33,170 nucleotides of DNA from Streptomyces sp. rh34 (GCF_002551245.1 NZ_NTGZ01000056.1:1-33170), one strand, 5' to 3'. Counted from the first letter of the stretch, positions 1-8,990 are shown. Translations and numbers: made by a program. The notes: generated from the letters alone by a model not told the origin.

Positions 1-2032
1 GGAACAGGACCTTCGCGTCGGCCGAGGCCCCGAAGTGCTCCAGCGAGATGATGCGGCCGGCGTCGCCGACGTAGCGGTGCCAGGTCAGGCCGATGCCCGC
101 CTCGACCGCGACGCGTGCCTTGACCGACGGCGGGAGCACGCTGTCCTTGTATGCCTGGTCCTGCTCCTCGAACCACTCGACCGACGGCATCGAGACGACC
201 CGGGTCGGCACACCGGCCGTCTGGAGCTGCTCGCGCGCCTCGACGGCGAGGTGGACCTCGGAGCCGGTCGCGATGAGCAGCACCTGCGGCTCGGTGTTCT
301 GCCCGGAGGGCCCTTCGGCGTCGAACAGGACGTATCCGCCCCTGGCCGCGTTCTCGTTCGCCTCGTAGGTCGGCACGCCCTGCCGGGTCAGCGCGAGGCC
401 GTGCGGGGCGCCCTTGCCGAACACCTTGGTGTGGCGGCGCAGGATCTCGCGCCAGGCGATGGCCGTCTCGTTGGCGTCGGCCGGGCGCACCAGGTTCAGG
501 CCCGGGATGGCGCGCAGCGCGGCCAGGTGCTCGACCGGCTGGTGGGTCGGGCCGTCCTCGCCGAGGCCGATCGAGTCGTGCGTCCACACGTAGGTGACCG
601 GCAGGTGCATCAGCGCGGAGAGCCGCACCGCGTTGCGCATGTAGTCGGAGAACACCAGGAAGGTGCCGCCGTAGATGCGGGTGTTGCCGTGCAGCGCGAT
701 GCCGTTCATGGCGGCGGCCATGGCGTGCTCGCGGATCCCGAAGTGGATCGTGCGCCCGTACGGGTCGGCCTCCGGCAGCGGGTTGCCCGCCGGGAGGAAC
801 GACGACGTCTTGTCGATCGTGGTGTTGTTCGACCCGGCGAGGTCGGCGGAGCCGCCCCACAGCTCGGGCACGACATCGCCCAGCGCCTGCAGCACCTTCC
901 CGGACGCCGCGCGGGTGGCCAGGGACTTGCCGGGCTCGAAGACCGGGAGCTTCTCCTGCCACCCCTCGGGCAGCTCGCCCGCGGCGATCCGGTCGAAGGA
1001 GGCGGCGCGCTCGGGGTGGGCGGTGCGCCACGCGGCGAACGCCTTGTCCCACTCGGCTCGGGCCTCACGGCCGCGGTCCAGGGCCTCACGCGTGTGGCCG
1101 ATGACCGCGTCGGAGACCTCGAAGGTCTGCTCCGGGTCGAAACCCAGGACCCGCTTGGTCGCCGCGATCTCGTCGTCACCGAGCGCCGAGCCGTGCGCGG
1201 CCTCGGTGTTCTGGGCGTTCGGGGCGGGCCAGGCGATGATCGAACGGGCCGCGATGAACGAGGGGCGCCCGGTCTCGGCCTTCGCCGCCAGCAGCGCCGC
1301 GTGCAGGCCGGCCGGGTCGAGGTCGCCGTTGGGGAGCTGGTCGACGCGCTGGACGTGCCAGCCGTAGGCCTCGTACCGCTTGATGGTGTCCTCGGAGACC
1401 GCGGTCTGGGTGTCGCCCTCGATGGAGATGTGGTTGTCGTCCCACAGCAGGACCAGGTTGCCCAGCTTCTGGTGTCCGGCCAGCGACGACGCCTCGGCCG
1501 AGATGCCTTCCTGGAGGCAGCCGTCACCCGCGACGACCCACACCATGTGGTCGAACGGGGAGGTGCCGGGGGCCGCGTCGGGGTCGAAGAGACCGCGTTC
1601 GTAGCGGGCGGCCATGGCCATGCCCACCGCGTTGGCGACACCCTGGCCCAGCGGCCCGGTCGTCGTCTCGACGCCGGTGGTGTGGCCGTACTCCGGATGC
1701 CCCGGCGTCTTGGAGCCCCAGGTACGGAACGCCTTCAGGTCCTCCAGCTCCAGGCCGTAGCCGGCCAGGTAGAGCTGGATGTAGAGCGTCAGGCTGGAGT
1801 GGCCGGCGGAGAGGACGAACCGGTCACGGCCGGTCCACTCGGCGTCCGCGGGGTCGTGCCGCATCACCTTCTGGAACAGGGTGTACGCGGCGGGAGCCAG
1901 GCTCATCGCCGTGCCCGGGTGGCCGTTTCCGACTTTCTGTACGGCGTCCGCGGCGAGAACACGGGCGGTGTCCACGGCCCGCTGGTCCACATCGGTCCAC
2001 TGGAAGTCTGCGGTGGTCGGCTTGATGCTCAC
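1..2032 (-). CDS. tkt: Transketolase (3' end outside window)
   Basis: This is a thiamine-diphosphate enzyme of the non-oxidative pentose phosphate pathway that moves two-carbon ketol units between sugar phosphates. About 677 codons are present, and families run near 690-700 aa, so roughly the last 20 residues lie beyond the left edge. Visible signatures are GHPG at 37-40, GPLGQG at 126-131, and the ThDP/metal motif GDGCLQEG at 169-176 closed by DDN at 198-200. The start is GTG at 2032, giving MSIKPTTADF, which matches Streptomyces transketolases. A purine-rich GGAGAGGAG lies about 12 nt upstream. It is divergent from ctaB. Identification is firm; the start is likely but not proven. Confidence 0.97.
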   Translation of the reverse strand, partial: MSIKPTTADFQWTDVDQRAVDTARVLAADAVQKVGNGHPGTAMSLAPAAYTLFQKVMRHDPADAEWTGRDRFVLSAGHSSLTLYIQLYLAGYGLELEDLKAFRTWGSKTPGHPEYGHTTGVETTTGPLGQGVANAVGMAMAARYERGLFDPDAAPGTSPFDHMVWVVAGDGCLQEGISAEASSLAGHQKLGNLVLLWDDNHISIEGDTQTAVSEDTIKRYEAYGWHVQRVDQLPNGDLDPAGLHAALLAAKAETGRPSFIAARSIIAWPAPNAQNTEAAHGSALGDDEIAATKRVLGFDPEQTFEVSDAVIGHTREALDRGREARAEWDKAFAAWRTAHPERAASFDRIAAGELPEGWQEKLPVFEPGKSLATRAASGKVLQALGDVVPELWGGSADLAGSNNTTIDKTSSFLPAGNPLPEADPYGRTIHFGIREHAMAAAMNGIALHGNTRIYGGTFLVFSDYMRNAVRLSALMHLPVTYVWTHDSIGLGEDGPTHQPVEHLAALRAIPGLNLVRPADANETAIAWREILRRHTKVFGKGAPHGLALTRQGVPTYEANENAARGGYVLFDAEGPSGQNTEPQVLLIATGSEVHLAVEAREQLQTAGVPTRVVSMPSVEWFEEQDQAYKDSVLPPSVKARVAVEAGIGLTWHRYVGDAGRIISLEHFGASADAKVLF

Positions 2033-2324
2033 CCTGAGTCAGGGCTCCTCTCCACTGTCGTAGGCCGGTGACTGTTACCGCACCGGGCGCTGTCGAGCCT
2101 ACCCCCGTTGACACGCACACTTTCCGAGCACTTTCCAGGGTGTGGGCGACCGGCGGAGTTCGCCTCCCGGCGGAATGCGTATACCGGTGAACAGTCACCC
2201 CCAACACGACCCCACCCCCGCGAAGGACGGCGTATCCGCAACGTCTAGAGTGAACGGGTTCGCGCAAGTCTTCACCGGGCCTCCTCGCCCGGAGCTTGCT
2301 GGGATTTCTCTGTCAGGGGTGTGC
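2033..2324. promoter_or_regulatory. Divergent tkt/ctaB intergenic region
   Basis: This spacer separates two divergent genes and holds no convincing ORF. On the minus strand TAGGCT at 2101-2096 resembles a Streptomyces -10 box and could serve tkt. On the plus strand TAGAGT at 2246-2251 could serve ctaB, leaving a leader of about 70 nt. A consensus-like TTGACA occurs on plus at 2108-2113 but lacks a good -10 at the proper distance. All assignments are by eye. Confidence 0.4.
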
Positions 2325-3272
2325 GTGACGGCCGTCGAGTCCCGACCCGCAGGGGTCGCCTTGACTCCCAGCCCGGGGGGCCATCGCCCGTTCGGGGCCC
2401 GCGTCAAGGCCTTCGTGGCGCTTACCAAGCCACGGATCATCGAGCTGTTGCTCATCACCACCGTTCCGGTGATGTTCCTCGCCGCCCAGGGTGTACCCGA
2501 CCTGTGGCTCGTTCTCACGACCACCATCGGGGGATTCCTCTCCGCCGGCGGCGCCAACGCGCTCAACATGTACATCGACCGGGACATCGACGCGCTGATG
2601 GACCGCACGTCCCAGCGCCCGCTGGTCACGGGCATGGTCAGCCCCCGCGAATGCCTCGCCTTCGGCATCGCGCTCGCGGTGGTCTCCACGCTCTGGTTCG
2701 GACTGCTCGTCAACTGGCTCTCGGCCGCTCTCGCGCTCGGCGCGCTGCTCTTCTACGTCGTCGTCTACACGATGCTGCTGAAGCGCCGCACCTCCCAGAA
2801 CATCGTCTGGGGCGGCATCGCGGGCTGCATGCCGGTTCTCATCGGCTGGTCCGCCGTGACGAACGAGCTCTCCTGGGCCGCCGTCATCCTCTTCGCCGTC
2901 ATCTTCTTCTGGACGCCGCCGCACTACTGGCCGCTGTCGATGAAGGTCAAGGACGACTACGCCCGGGTCGGCGTCCCGATGCTCCCGGTGGTCGCCTCCA
3001 ACCGGGTGGTCGCCAAGCAGATCGTCCTCTACAGCTGGGTGATGGTCGCGGTCTCGCTGCTGCTCACCCCGCTCGGCTACACCGGCTGGTTCTACACCGC
3101 GGTGGCGCTGCTGTCCGGCGGCGCCTGGCTCTGGGAGGCCCACGGCCTGCAGAACCGGGCCAAGGCCGGAGTGACCGGGGCCAAGCTCAAGGAGATGCGG
3201 CTCTTCCACTGGTCCATCACCTACGTCTCCCTCCTCTTCCTCGCCGTCGCGGTGGACCCCTTCCTCCGCTGA
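2325..3272 (+). CDS. ctaB: Protoheme IX farnesyltransferase (heme O synthase)
   Basis: This UbiA-family integral membrane enzyme transfers a farnesyl group to heme B to give heme O, the first step towards heme A for aa3 cytochrome oxidase. The product is 315 aa with about eight or nine hydrophobic segments. The prenyl-diphosphate/Mg-binding motif NxxxDxxxD is seen at N81-D85-D89 (NMYIDRDID), and a second Asp-rich loop is near [13 protein letters not shown] at 2325 gives [10 protein letters not shown]; an in-frame GTG two codons earlier (2319) is an alternative. The heme A synthase gene lies close by on the opposite strand, so both heme A steps are encoded here. Confidence 0.95.
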   Translation: MTAVESRPAGVALTPSPGGHRPFGARVKAFVALTKPRIIELLLITTVPVMFLAAQGVPDLWLVLTTTIGGFLSAGGANALNMYIDRDIDALMDRTSQRPLVTGMVSPRECLAFGIALAVVSTLWFGLLVNWLSAALALGALLFYVVVYTMLLKRRTSQNIVWGGIAGCMPVLIGWSAVTNELSWAAVILFAVIFFWTPPHYWPLSMKVKDDYARVGVPMLPVVASNRVVAKQIVLYSWVMVAVSLLLTPLGYTGWFYTAVALLSGGAWLWEAHGLQNRAKAGVTGAKLKEMRLFHWSITYVSLLFLAVAVDPFLR

Positions 3273-3311
3273 GGTTCCTCCCCGCCCGTCGCCAGTTCAT
3301 CTACCCATCGG

Positions 3312-3317
3312 TAGCAT
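3312..3317 (+). promoter_or_regulatory. Probable -10 box for a leaderless gene
   Basis: TAGCAT lies exactly 7 nt before the ATG at 3325, and there is no Shine-Dalgarno sequence. This spacing puts the transcription start on or next to the A of the start codon. The same layout precedes dapD. Confidence 0.45.
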
Positions 3318-3324
3318 CCTGTTC

Positions 3325-3702
3325 ATGGCAGAGACGGCAGCAGACGTAAGCGACAGCGGGCAGACCTCACGCACGGACGCCAGGAAGGCGGCACGTGCCG
3401 ACCGCAGGGCGGCGAAGCTCGCCCGTGAGATCGGCGCCTTCGCCAAGGAGCACGGTGGCGCGGAGGGGCAGCTCGCCTACCTCGGCCAGGCGGGTGCCCG
3501 CATCGTCCTGGTCGGCGAGGACGGCGCCTGGGGCGACCTCGTGGCCCCGACCTACGCCGTGGCCGAGAACGCGGCGCGGAAGTCCGGCATCACGATGCAC
3601 GAGGAGTTCGACGGCGAGTTCGCACTCAAGGTCCGCACCGGCCCGTACGAGTGGTCCCGGATGGCCGGGATCCAGGTCGGTGGACCCTCCAGCGACCGCT
3701 GA
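3325..3702 (+). CDS. Small conserved hypothetical protein
   Basis: The product is 125 aa and I do not recognise a named family. The first 40 residues are Arg/Lys/Ala-rich and look helical (TDARKAARADRRAAKLAREI). The rest looks like a compact alpha/beta domain with a hydrophobic strand ARIVLVGEDGAWGDLV and an acidic/aromatic C-terminus. There is no signal peptide, membrane segment or cysteine. It lies 52 nt after ctaB, in the same direction, and is followed by a strong bidirectional terminator. Coding is supported by codon bias and position. No function is assigned. Confidence 0.8.
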   Translation: MAETAADVSDSGQTSRTDARKAARADRRAAKLAREIGAFAKEHGGAEGQLAYLGQAGARIVLVGEDGAWGDLVAPTYAVAENAARKSGITMHEEFDGEFALKVRTGPYEWSRMAGIQVGGPSSDR

Positions 3703-3750
3703 GGGCCGCTTTCGGCGCCGCCGGGCGTCGCCGCATACGGGACATGACAT

Positions 3751-3794
3751 ATACGGAAGGGGCGGCGGGCACCGGCCCGCCGCCCCTCCCGTAT
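3751..3794. terminator. Strong bidirectional hairpin terminator
   Basis: An inverted repeat has 20-nt arms (3751-3770 and 3775-3794) matching at 19 of 20 positions, with the 4-nt loop ACCG. It lies exactly between the convergent 125-aa gene and ctaA, so it can end transcription from both sides. Confidence 0.85.
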
Positions 3795-3810
3795 GTCGTA
3801 CGGATGTCCG

Positions 3811-4788
3811 TCAGACCGCCGTCGCCGGTGTCGTCTCCGGCTGCTGGGCGGACGGGCCGGGCAGCGGGGCGGGCGCGTCGCCGCCGCGCTCGCGCATGCT
3901 CAGCACGAGCCGGATCACGGCGACCCACAGGATGGCCGAGCCGAACATGTGGACGCCGACCAGGATCTCGGGGACGTCGCTGAAGTACTGGACGTACCCG
4001 ATCGCGCCCTGGGCGAGCAGCACGATCAGCAGGTCGCGGGCGCGGGCCCGGGTGTCGGCGGGGGCGTCGACCACCCGCAGGGCCAGCCACATCGCGATGG
4101 CCAGGGCGCAGACGACCCAGGCGGAGATGGCGTGCACATGGGCGGCGGCCGACCAGTCCCACGGCATGCGCGGTACGTCGCTGCTGTCGCCGGCGTGCTT
4201 GCCGGAACCGGTCACCGAGGTGCCCAGCACGATCAGGACCACCGTGGTCGCCACGATCGCCCAGGCCAGGCGCCGCACCGGCAGCGGAGTCCGGGGGCGC
4301 GGCGGGCCGTCGCCCTCGCCGACCCGCACCCAGGTGATCACGGCGACCGCGAGGAGCGCGTTGGCCAGCAGGAAGTGCCCGGCCACCGTCCAGGGGTTGA
4401 GGCCCGCCCAGACCGTGATCCCGCCGAGGACGGCGTTGCCCAGCACGATCCAGAACTGCAGCCAGGCCAGCCGGGCGAGCTTGCGGCGGCGCGGCTTGAC
4501 CGAACTGATGGCGATGATCGCCCAGCCGACCGCGGCCGACAGGACATACGTCAGCATCCGATTGCCGAACTCGATCGCGCCGTGCAGCCCCTGTTCGGGC
4601 GTCGCGAACAGGCTGTCGTCGGTGCACTTGGGCCAGGTGTCGCAGCCGAGGCCCGATCCGGTGAGCCGGACGGCGCCGCCGGTGACGATGATGAAGACGC
4701 TCATCACGATGGCGGAGAGCGCGGCGCGCTTCACCATCCGGGTGGACGGCGTCCAGCGTTTGGCGATGAGGGAGATGGGGGTTTCCAC
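3811..4788 (-). CDS. ctaA: Heme A synthase (CtaA/COX15)
   Basis: This membrane heme-dependent oxidase converts heme O to heme A for cytochrome aa3. The product is 325 aa from the chosen start and has eight hydrophobic segments. Expected histidines sit in helices: GLHGAIEFGNR, VAGHFLLAN, AAHVHAIS and VGVHMFGS. A Cys pair (CDTWPKC, C49 and C55) lies in the first outer loop, as in other CtaA proteins. I chose GTG 4788 because it gives the usual family N-terminus (ETPISLIAKRWTPS) and has TACGAT exactly 7 nt upstream. ATG 4797, ATG 4818 and GTG 4860 are in-frame alternatives without a good ribosome site. Confidence 0.93.
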   Translation of the reverse strand: METPISLIAKRWTPSTRMVKRAALSAIVMSVFIIVTGGAVRLTGSGLGCDTWPKCTDDSLFATPEQGLHGAIEFGNRMLTYVLSAAVGWAIIAISSVKPRRRKLARLAWLQFWIVLGNAVLGGITVWAGLNPWTVAGHFLLANALLAVAVITWVRVGEGDGPPRPRTPLPVRRLAWAIVATTVVLIVLGTSVTGSGKHAGDSSDVPRMPWDWSAAAHVHAISAWVVCALAIAMWLALRVVDAPADTRARARDLLIVLLAQGAIGYVQYFSDVPEILVGVHMFGSAILWVAVIRLVLSMRERGGDAPAPLPGPSAQQPETTPATAV

Positions 4789-4795
4789 GCGGACC

Positions 4796-4801
4796 ATCGT
4801 A
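4796..4801 (-). promoter_or_regulatory. Probable -10 box of leaderless ctaA
   Basis: On the minus strand TACGAT is followed by 7 nt and then GTG of ctaA. A weak -35, GTGAAA, lies 19 nt further upstream. This supports the short ctaA start and a leaderless mRNA. Confidence 0.4.
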
Positions 4802-4887
4802 GGACGGGGCTTGTGCATGTTTTCACGAGGGGGCGGGTTCGTACCCGGTTGCCCGGACACGCCCGTGCGGCCCTGCCCCCTGCCGGG

Positions 4888-5655
4888 CTACTCCCAGCGG
4901 AAGAACCTGGCCGCCGCGCCGAGCCCCAGCACCGACCACACCGCGAGGATCCCGGCCTCGGCCCACGGCATCGACGCACCGTGCTGGAGGACGTCCCGCA
5001 GCCCCTCGGAGAGCGCCGACACGGGCAGCAGCCCCAGCACCGACTGCACGGCGTCCGGGAACTTGTCCAGCGGCACGATGACCCCGCCGCCGACCAGCAG
5101 CAGCAGGAAGACCAGGTTGGCGGCGGCGAGCGTCGCCTCCGCCTTGAGCGTCCCCGCCATCAGCAGTCCGAGCCCGGAGAACGCGGCGGTCCCCAGGACG
5201 AGCAGCAGCAGCACGGAGAGCGGACCGCCCTGCGGAGACCAGCCGAGCGCGAGGGCGATGGCGGCCAGCAGCACGATCTGGAGCACCTCGGTGACCAGCA
5301 CCGACAGCGTCTTCGCGGTCATCAGCGCCCAGCGGGGCAGCGGGGAGGCTCCGAGCCGCTTGAGGACCCCGTAACGGCGTTCGAAGCCGGTGGCGATGGC
5401 CTGGCCGGTGAAGGCGGTGGACATCACGGCGAGCGCCAGGATGCCCGGGGCCAGGAAGTCGACCGACGCGCCCGAGCCGGTGTCCACGATGTCGACCGCG
5501 CTGAACAGCACCAGCAACAGCGTCGGGATGATCACGGTCAGCAGCAGCTGTTCGCCGTTGCGCAGCAGCATCCGGGTCTCCAGCGCGGTCTGCGCGGCGA
5601 TCATCCGGGGGAGCGGGGCCGCGCCGGGGCGCGGGGTGTACGTACCGGCGCTCAT
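4888..5655 (-). CDS. ABC-2 type transporter permease
   Basis: The 255-aa integral membrane protein has six hydrophobic segments and the ABC-2/DrrB layout. A cytoplasmic N-terminus (GAAPLPRMIAAQTALETR) is followed by TM1 around LLLTVIIPTLLLVLFSA and a conserved loop, GFERRYGVLKRLGASPLPR, that contacts the ATPase. Its ATG overlaps the stop codon of the ATPase gene by 4 nt, so the two are translationally coupled and form one exporter. The substrate is unknown; relatives export drugs, lipids or polyketides. Its position beside ctaA and suf does not by itself imply a heme or Fe-S role. Confidence 0.9.
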   Translation of the reverse strand: MSAGTYTPRPGAAPLPRMIAAQTALETRMLLRNGEQLLLTVIIPTLLLVLFSAVDIVDTGSGASVDFLAPGILALAVMSTAFTGQAIATGFERRYGVLKRLGASPLPRWALMTAKTLSVLVTEVLQIVLLAAIALALGWSPQGGPLSVLLLLVLGTAAFSGLGLLMAGTLKAEATLAAANLVFLLLLVGGGVIVPLDKFPDAVQSVLGLLPVSALSEGLRDVLQHGASMPWAEAGILAVWSVLGLGAAARFFRWE

Positions 5656-6593
5656 GCGCGCAGCTCCTTGCCGGTCAGTTGCCTGCCGGTCAGTTCGAGG
5701 AAGACGTCCTCCAGGGTGTGCCGCTCCACGGAGATGCCCTCGGGCATCACGCCGTGCTGGGCGCACCAGGAGGTCACCGTGGCCAGCAGCTGCGGGTCGA
5801 TCGTCCCGGTGATCCGGTACGTCCCCGGCAGCGGCTCGACGGCCCCGGAGCCGTCGGGCAGCGCCTTGACGAGGGAGCCGAGGTCGAGGCCCGGGCGTCC
5901 GGTGAAGCGCAGGGTGTTCTCCGCGCCGCTCCGGCGGAGCGACTCCGGACTGCCCCGGGCGATCACCCGGCCGGCGTCGATGATCGCGACGTCGTCGGCG
6001 AGCGCCTCGGCCTCGTCCATGAAGTGGGTGGTCAGCACCACGGACACCCCGTCGGCGCGCAGCTCGCGCACCAGGTCCCAGGTGGATCGGCGGGCCTGCG
6101 GGTCAAGTCCGGCGGTCGGCTCGTCCAGGAAGACCAGCTCGGGCCGTCCGACGACCGCCATGGCCAGCGAGAGGCGCTGCTGCTGGCCGCCGGAGAGCCG
6201 CCGGTAGGCGGTCCGGCCGCAGTCGCCGAGGCCGAGGCGTTCGGTCAGGGCGTCCACGTCGAGGGGGTGGGCGTGGAGCTTGGCCATGTGGCGGAGCATC
6301 TCGTCGGCGCGCGCTCCGGAGTAGACGCCGCCGGACTGGAGCATCACCCCGATCCGCGGGCGCAGCCGCTCCGCGTCGGCGACCGGATCGAGGCCGAGGA
6401 CCCGTACGGTGCCGGCGTCGGGGCGGCGGTAGCCCTCGCAGGTCTCGATGGTGGTGGTCTTCCCGGCGCCGTTCGGGCCGAGGACGGCGGTCACCGCGCC
6501 GGTCGCGACCACCAGATCGAGGCCGTTCACCGCGGTCTTCGTGCCGTACCGCTTCACCAGGCCCTTGACCTGTACGACGGGCTCGTTCTCCAT
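5652..6593 (-). CDS. ABC transporter ATP-binding protein (DrrA/CcmA type)
   Basis: This 313-aa nucleotide-binding subunit pairs with the permease downstream. Walker A is GPNGAGKT at 39-46, the signature is LSGGQ at 133-137, Walker B is LVFLDEP at 153-159, and the switch His is H190. The C-terminal ~100 residues form the regulatory extension typical of drug-exporter ATPases and end with a conserved TLEDVFLELTG block. The gene is divergent from sufR, with 136 bp between the start codons. The ATG at 6593 gives MENEPVVQVKGL, a normal ABC start. Confidence 0.93.
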   Translation of the reverse strand: MENEPVVQVKGLVKRYGTKTAVNGLDLVVATGAVTAVLGPNGAGKTTTIETCEGYRRPDAGTVRVLGLDPVADAERLRPRIGVMLQSGGVYSGARADEMLRHMAKLHAHPLDVDALTERLGLGDCGRTAYRRLSGGQQQRLSLAMAVVGRPELVFLDEPTAGLDPQARRSTWDLVRELRADGVSVVLTTHFMDEAEALADDVAIIDAGRVIARGSPESLRRSGAENTLRFTGRPGLDLGSLVKALPDGSGAVEPLPGTYRITGTIDPQLLATVTSWCAQHGVMPEGISVERHTLEDVFLELTGRQLTGKELRA

Positions 6594-6643
6594 GGCGGGT
6601 AAGTCTAGGCAGGGTCCCGGAGAGGGCGGCTCCCGGGGCCAGA

Positions 6644-6657
6644 TTAGGTAACCCTAA
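6644..6657. promoter_or_regulatory. Inverted repeat TTAGG-N4-CCTAA
   Basis: A 5-bp-arm palindrome lies in the ABC-transporter/sufR divergent spacer. The half-sites resemble those of DtxR/IdeR/DmdR iron boxes, but the full 19-bp iron box is absent. It may be an operator for either direction. Confidence 0.35.
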
Positions 6658-6693
6658 GTGACGAACCGCACCGTAGATCGTTCCGGGCCGTGG

Positions 6694-6723
6694 TTGTCAG
6701 GGGCGAACGAATTACGCAACAAT
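6694..6723 (+). promoter_or_regulatory. Probable sufR operon promoter
   Basis: TTGTCA (6694-6699) and AACAAT (6718-6723) are separated by 18 nt. AACAAT lies 6 nt before the GTG at 6730, so transcription would begin at the start codon. The -10 hexamer falls inside the SufR box, which suits repression. Confidence 0.5.
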
Positions 6724-6730
6724 GGTGTTG
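6717..6730. promoter_or_regulatory. SufR operator box
   Basis: CAAC-AATGGT-GTTG is a perfect match to the CAAC-N6-GTTG palindrome that I recall as the holo-SufR target of the suf operon in Streptomyces avermitilis. Its last G is also the first base of the sufR GTG start codon. SufR carrying a 4Fe-4S cluster should therefore block the operon when Fe-S supply is adequate. Confidence 0.85.
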
Positions 6731-7473
6731 TGAAATACGACGGACGGGCTCCTCAGGAGGAACTCGCGACCGGTGAGCGCTCGACGCGCAACCGGGTCGC
6801 GCGCTCCATCCTGGACCACGGCCCCTCCACCGCCGGGGACCTCGCCAAGCGCGTCGGCCTCACCCAGGCCGCCGTCCGCCGCCACCTGGACGCCCTCGTC
6901 TCCGACGGTGTCGTCGAAGCCCGCGAACAGCGGGTCTACGGGGCGCGGACCCGCGGCAGGCCCGCCAAGGTGTTCGCCCTGACGGACTGCGGCCGGGACG
7001 CCTTCGACCAGTCCTACGACAAGCTGGCGGCCGACGCCCTGCGCTTCATCGCCGAGTCCGGGGGCGACGAGGCGGTCCTCGCCTTCGCCCGCGCCCGGAT
7101 GGCCGCGACGGGCGAGGCGTACCGCGCCGCGGTCGAGGCCGCGGCGCCCGAAGGGCGCACCGAGGCCCTGGCCAAGGCCCTGTCGGCCGACGGGTACGCT
7201 GCTATGGCGCGAAGCGCGCCGGGCCCGCAGCAGGGCGAGCAGCTGTGCCAGCACCACTGCCCGGTGGCGCATGTCGCCGAGCAGTTCCCACAGCTGTGCG
7301 AGGCGGAGACGGAATTCTTCTCCAGCCTCCTCGGGACCCATGTGCAGCGTCTGGCCACCCTCGCCCATGGCGATGGCGTGTGCACGACCTACGTGCCGCG
7401 CAGTGGCCACGCTCCACCCCCACAGACCACCCATTCAGCATCTGCAAGCACGGCCGGGAGGAACCCCGCATGA
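6730..7473 (+). CDS. sufR: SufR, Fe-S cluster-binding repressor of the suf operon
   Basis: The product is a 247-aa winged-helix regulator. The DNA-binding domain covers about 20-85 ([20 protein letters not shown] through the wing [16 protein letters not shown]). Four C-terminal cysteines, C173, C177 (CQHHC), C190 and C218, are spaced as expected for SufR cluster ligation. The GTG start at 6730 is chosen because the protein begins normally there and the operator and promoter end there; an upstream in-frame GTG at 6658 would translate through the operator. The stop overlaps the sufB ATG by 4 nt, making sufR the first gene of the operon it controls. Confidence 0.93.
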   Translation: MKYDGRAPQEELATGERSTRNRVARSILDHGPSTAGDLAKRVGLTQAAVRRHLDALVSDGVVEAREQRVYGARTRGRPAKVFALTDCGRDAFDQSYDKLAADALRFIAESGGDEAVLAFARARMAATGEAYRAAVEAAAPEGRTEALAKALSADGYAAMARSAPGPQQGEQLCQHHCPVAHVAEQFPQLCEAETEFFSSLLGTHVQRLATLAHGDGVCTTYVPRSGHAPPPQTTHSASASTAGRNPA

Positions 7474-8891
7474 CGCTCCCCACGGAGACTGCCCACCCTG
7501 AGCTCGAGGGTCTGGGTACGTACGAATTCGGCTGGGCCGACTCCGACGCGGCAGGCGCGGCGGCGAAGCGCGGTCTCTCCGAGGCTGTCGTCCGCGACAT
7601 CTCGGAGAAGAAGAACGAGCCCGAGTGGATGCTGAAGCTGCGGCTCAAGGGCCTCAAGCTCTTCGGCAAGAAGCCCATGCCGAACTGGGGCTCCGACCTG
7701 TCGGGCATCGACTTCGACAACATCAAGTACTTCGTGCGGTCCACGGAGAAGCAGGCGGCCTCCTGGGAGGACCTGCCCGAGGACATCAAGAACACGTACG
7801 ACAAGCTCGGCATCCCCGAGGCGGAGAAGCAGCGCCTCGTCGCCGGCGTCGCCGCGCAGTACGAGTCCGAGGTCGTCTACCACCAGATCAACGAGGAGCT
7901 GGAGGCGCAGGGTGTCATCTTCATGGACACCGACACCGCGCTGAAGGAGCACCCGGAGCTCTTCAAGGAGTACTTCGGCACCATCATCCCGGTCGGTGAC
8001 AACAAGTTCGCGTCGCTGAACTCGGCCGTGTGGTCCGGCGGCTCGTTCATCTACGTGCCCAAGGGCGTCCACGTGGACATCCCGCTCCAGGCCTACTTCC
8101 GTATCAACACGGAGAACATGGGCCAGTTCGAGCGGACGCTGATCATCGTCGACGAGGACGCCTACGTCCACTACGTCGAGGGCTGTACCGCCCCGATCTA
8201 CTCCTCGGACTCGCTGCACAGCGCCGTGGTCGAGATCATCGTGAAGAAGGGCGGCCGCTGCCGCTACACGACCATCCAGAACTGGTCGAACAACGTCTAC
8301 AACCTGGTCACCAAGCGGGCCGTGGCCTACGAGGGCGCGACCATGGAGTGGGTCGACGGCAACATCGGCTCCAAGGTGACCATGAAGTACCCGGCCGTCT
8401 ACCTGATGGGCGAGCACGCCAAGGGCGAGACCCTGTCCATCGCCTTCGCGGGCGAGGGCCAGCACCAGGACGCCGGCGCCAAGATGGTCCACATGGCCCC
8501 GAACACCTCCTCCAACATCGTCTCCAAGTCGGTGGCGCGAGGCGGCGGCCGCACGTCCTACCGCGGTCTGATCGAGATCGGCGAGGGCGCGCCGGGCGCG
8601 AAGTCCAACGTGCTCTGCGACGCTCTGCTCGTCGACACGATCTCCCGCTCGGACACCTACCCCTACGTCGACGTCCGCGAGGACGACGTGTCGATGGGCC
8701 ACGAGGCGACCGTCTCCAAGGTCTCCGAGGACCAGCTCTTCTACCTCATGAGCCGCGGACTCACCGAGTTCGAGGCCATGGCGATGATCGTGCGCGGCTT
8801 CGTCGAGCCGATCGCGAAGGAGCTGCCCATGGAGTACGCCCTGGAGCTCAACCGGCTGATCGAGCTGCAGATGGAGGGTTCGGTCGGCTAG
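7470..8891 (+). CDS. sufB: Fe-S cluster scaffold SufB
   Basis: SufB is the main scaffold of the SufBC2D complex, where sulfur from SufS/SufU and iron are built into a cluster in the cytosol. The product is 473 aa, the normal length. Conserved cysteines are seen at C239 (EGCTAPIY) and C383 (SNVLCDALL); the latter corresponds to the reactive Cys near the SufB-SufD interface. The core beta-helix region, with [13 protein letters not shown], is intact. There is no intein, unlike mycobacterial SufB. A good ribosome site (GGGAGG) precedes ATG 7470, which overlaps the sufR stop. Confidence 0.98.
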   Translation: MTLPTETAHPELEGLGTYEFGWADSDAAGAAAKRGLSEAVVRDISEKKNEPEWMLKLRLKGLKLFGKKPMPNWGSDLSGIDFDNIKYFVRSTEKQAASWEDLPEDIKNTYDKLGIPEAEKQRLVAGVAAQYESEVVYHQINEELEAQGVIFMDTDTALKEHPELFKEYFGTIIPVGDNKFASLNSAVWSGGSFIYVPKGVHVDIPLQAYFRINTENMGQFERTLIIVDEDAYVHYVEGCTAPIYSSDSLHSAVVEIIVKKGGRCRYTTIQNWSNNVYNLVTKRAVAYEGATMEWVDGNIGSKVTMKYPAVYLMGEHAKGETLSIAFAGEGQHQDAGAKMVHMAPNTSSNIVSKSVARGGGRTSYRGLIEIGEGAPGAKSNVLCDALLVDTISRSDTYPYVDVREDDVSMGHEATVSKVSEDQLFYLMSRGLTEFEAMAMIVRGFVEPIAKELPMEYALELNRLIELQMEGSVG

Positions 8892-8935
8892 GTCCTCACC
8901 CGAGGACCACCGGGACGGCCGTCCGCGGCCGTCCC
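8892..8935 (+). promoter_or_regulatory. Two tandem hairpins between sufB and sufD
   Basis: Directly after the sufB stop lies GTCCTC-ACCC-GAGGAC (8892-8907). It is followed by a perfect 9-bp stem, GGGACGGCC (8912-8920) with GGCCGTCCC (8927-8935), around a 6-nt loop. Neither has a T-run. They could protect the upstream mRNA, mark a processing site, or cause partial termination inside the operon. Confidence 0.6.
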
Positions 8936-8990
8936 CGCCCCACCGAATCCCCCGAGTTCTTGACTGAAGAAAGCGAGCACTACGACAGCC

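Noticed and set aside
35..2071. Long open frame on plus, antisense to transketolase
   Set aside because: Arg/Gly/Asp-rich low-complexity product typical of the opposite strand of GC-rich genes; transketolase on minus explains the DNA.
3793..6207. 800-codon open frame on plus across ctaA and the ABC genes
   Set aside because: Crosses the real genes in antisense and has no recognisable domain.
6644..6657. Full iron box for DmdR/IdeR
   Set aside because: Only 14 bp with 5-bp arms; the 19-bp consensus is not met, so it is listed only as an inverted repeat.
6658..6729. Longer sufR starting at GTG 6658
   Set aside because: It would translate through the promoter and SufR box; GTG 6730 fits the family N-terminus and leaderless layout.
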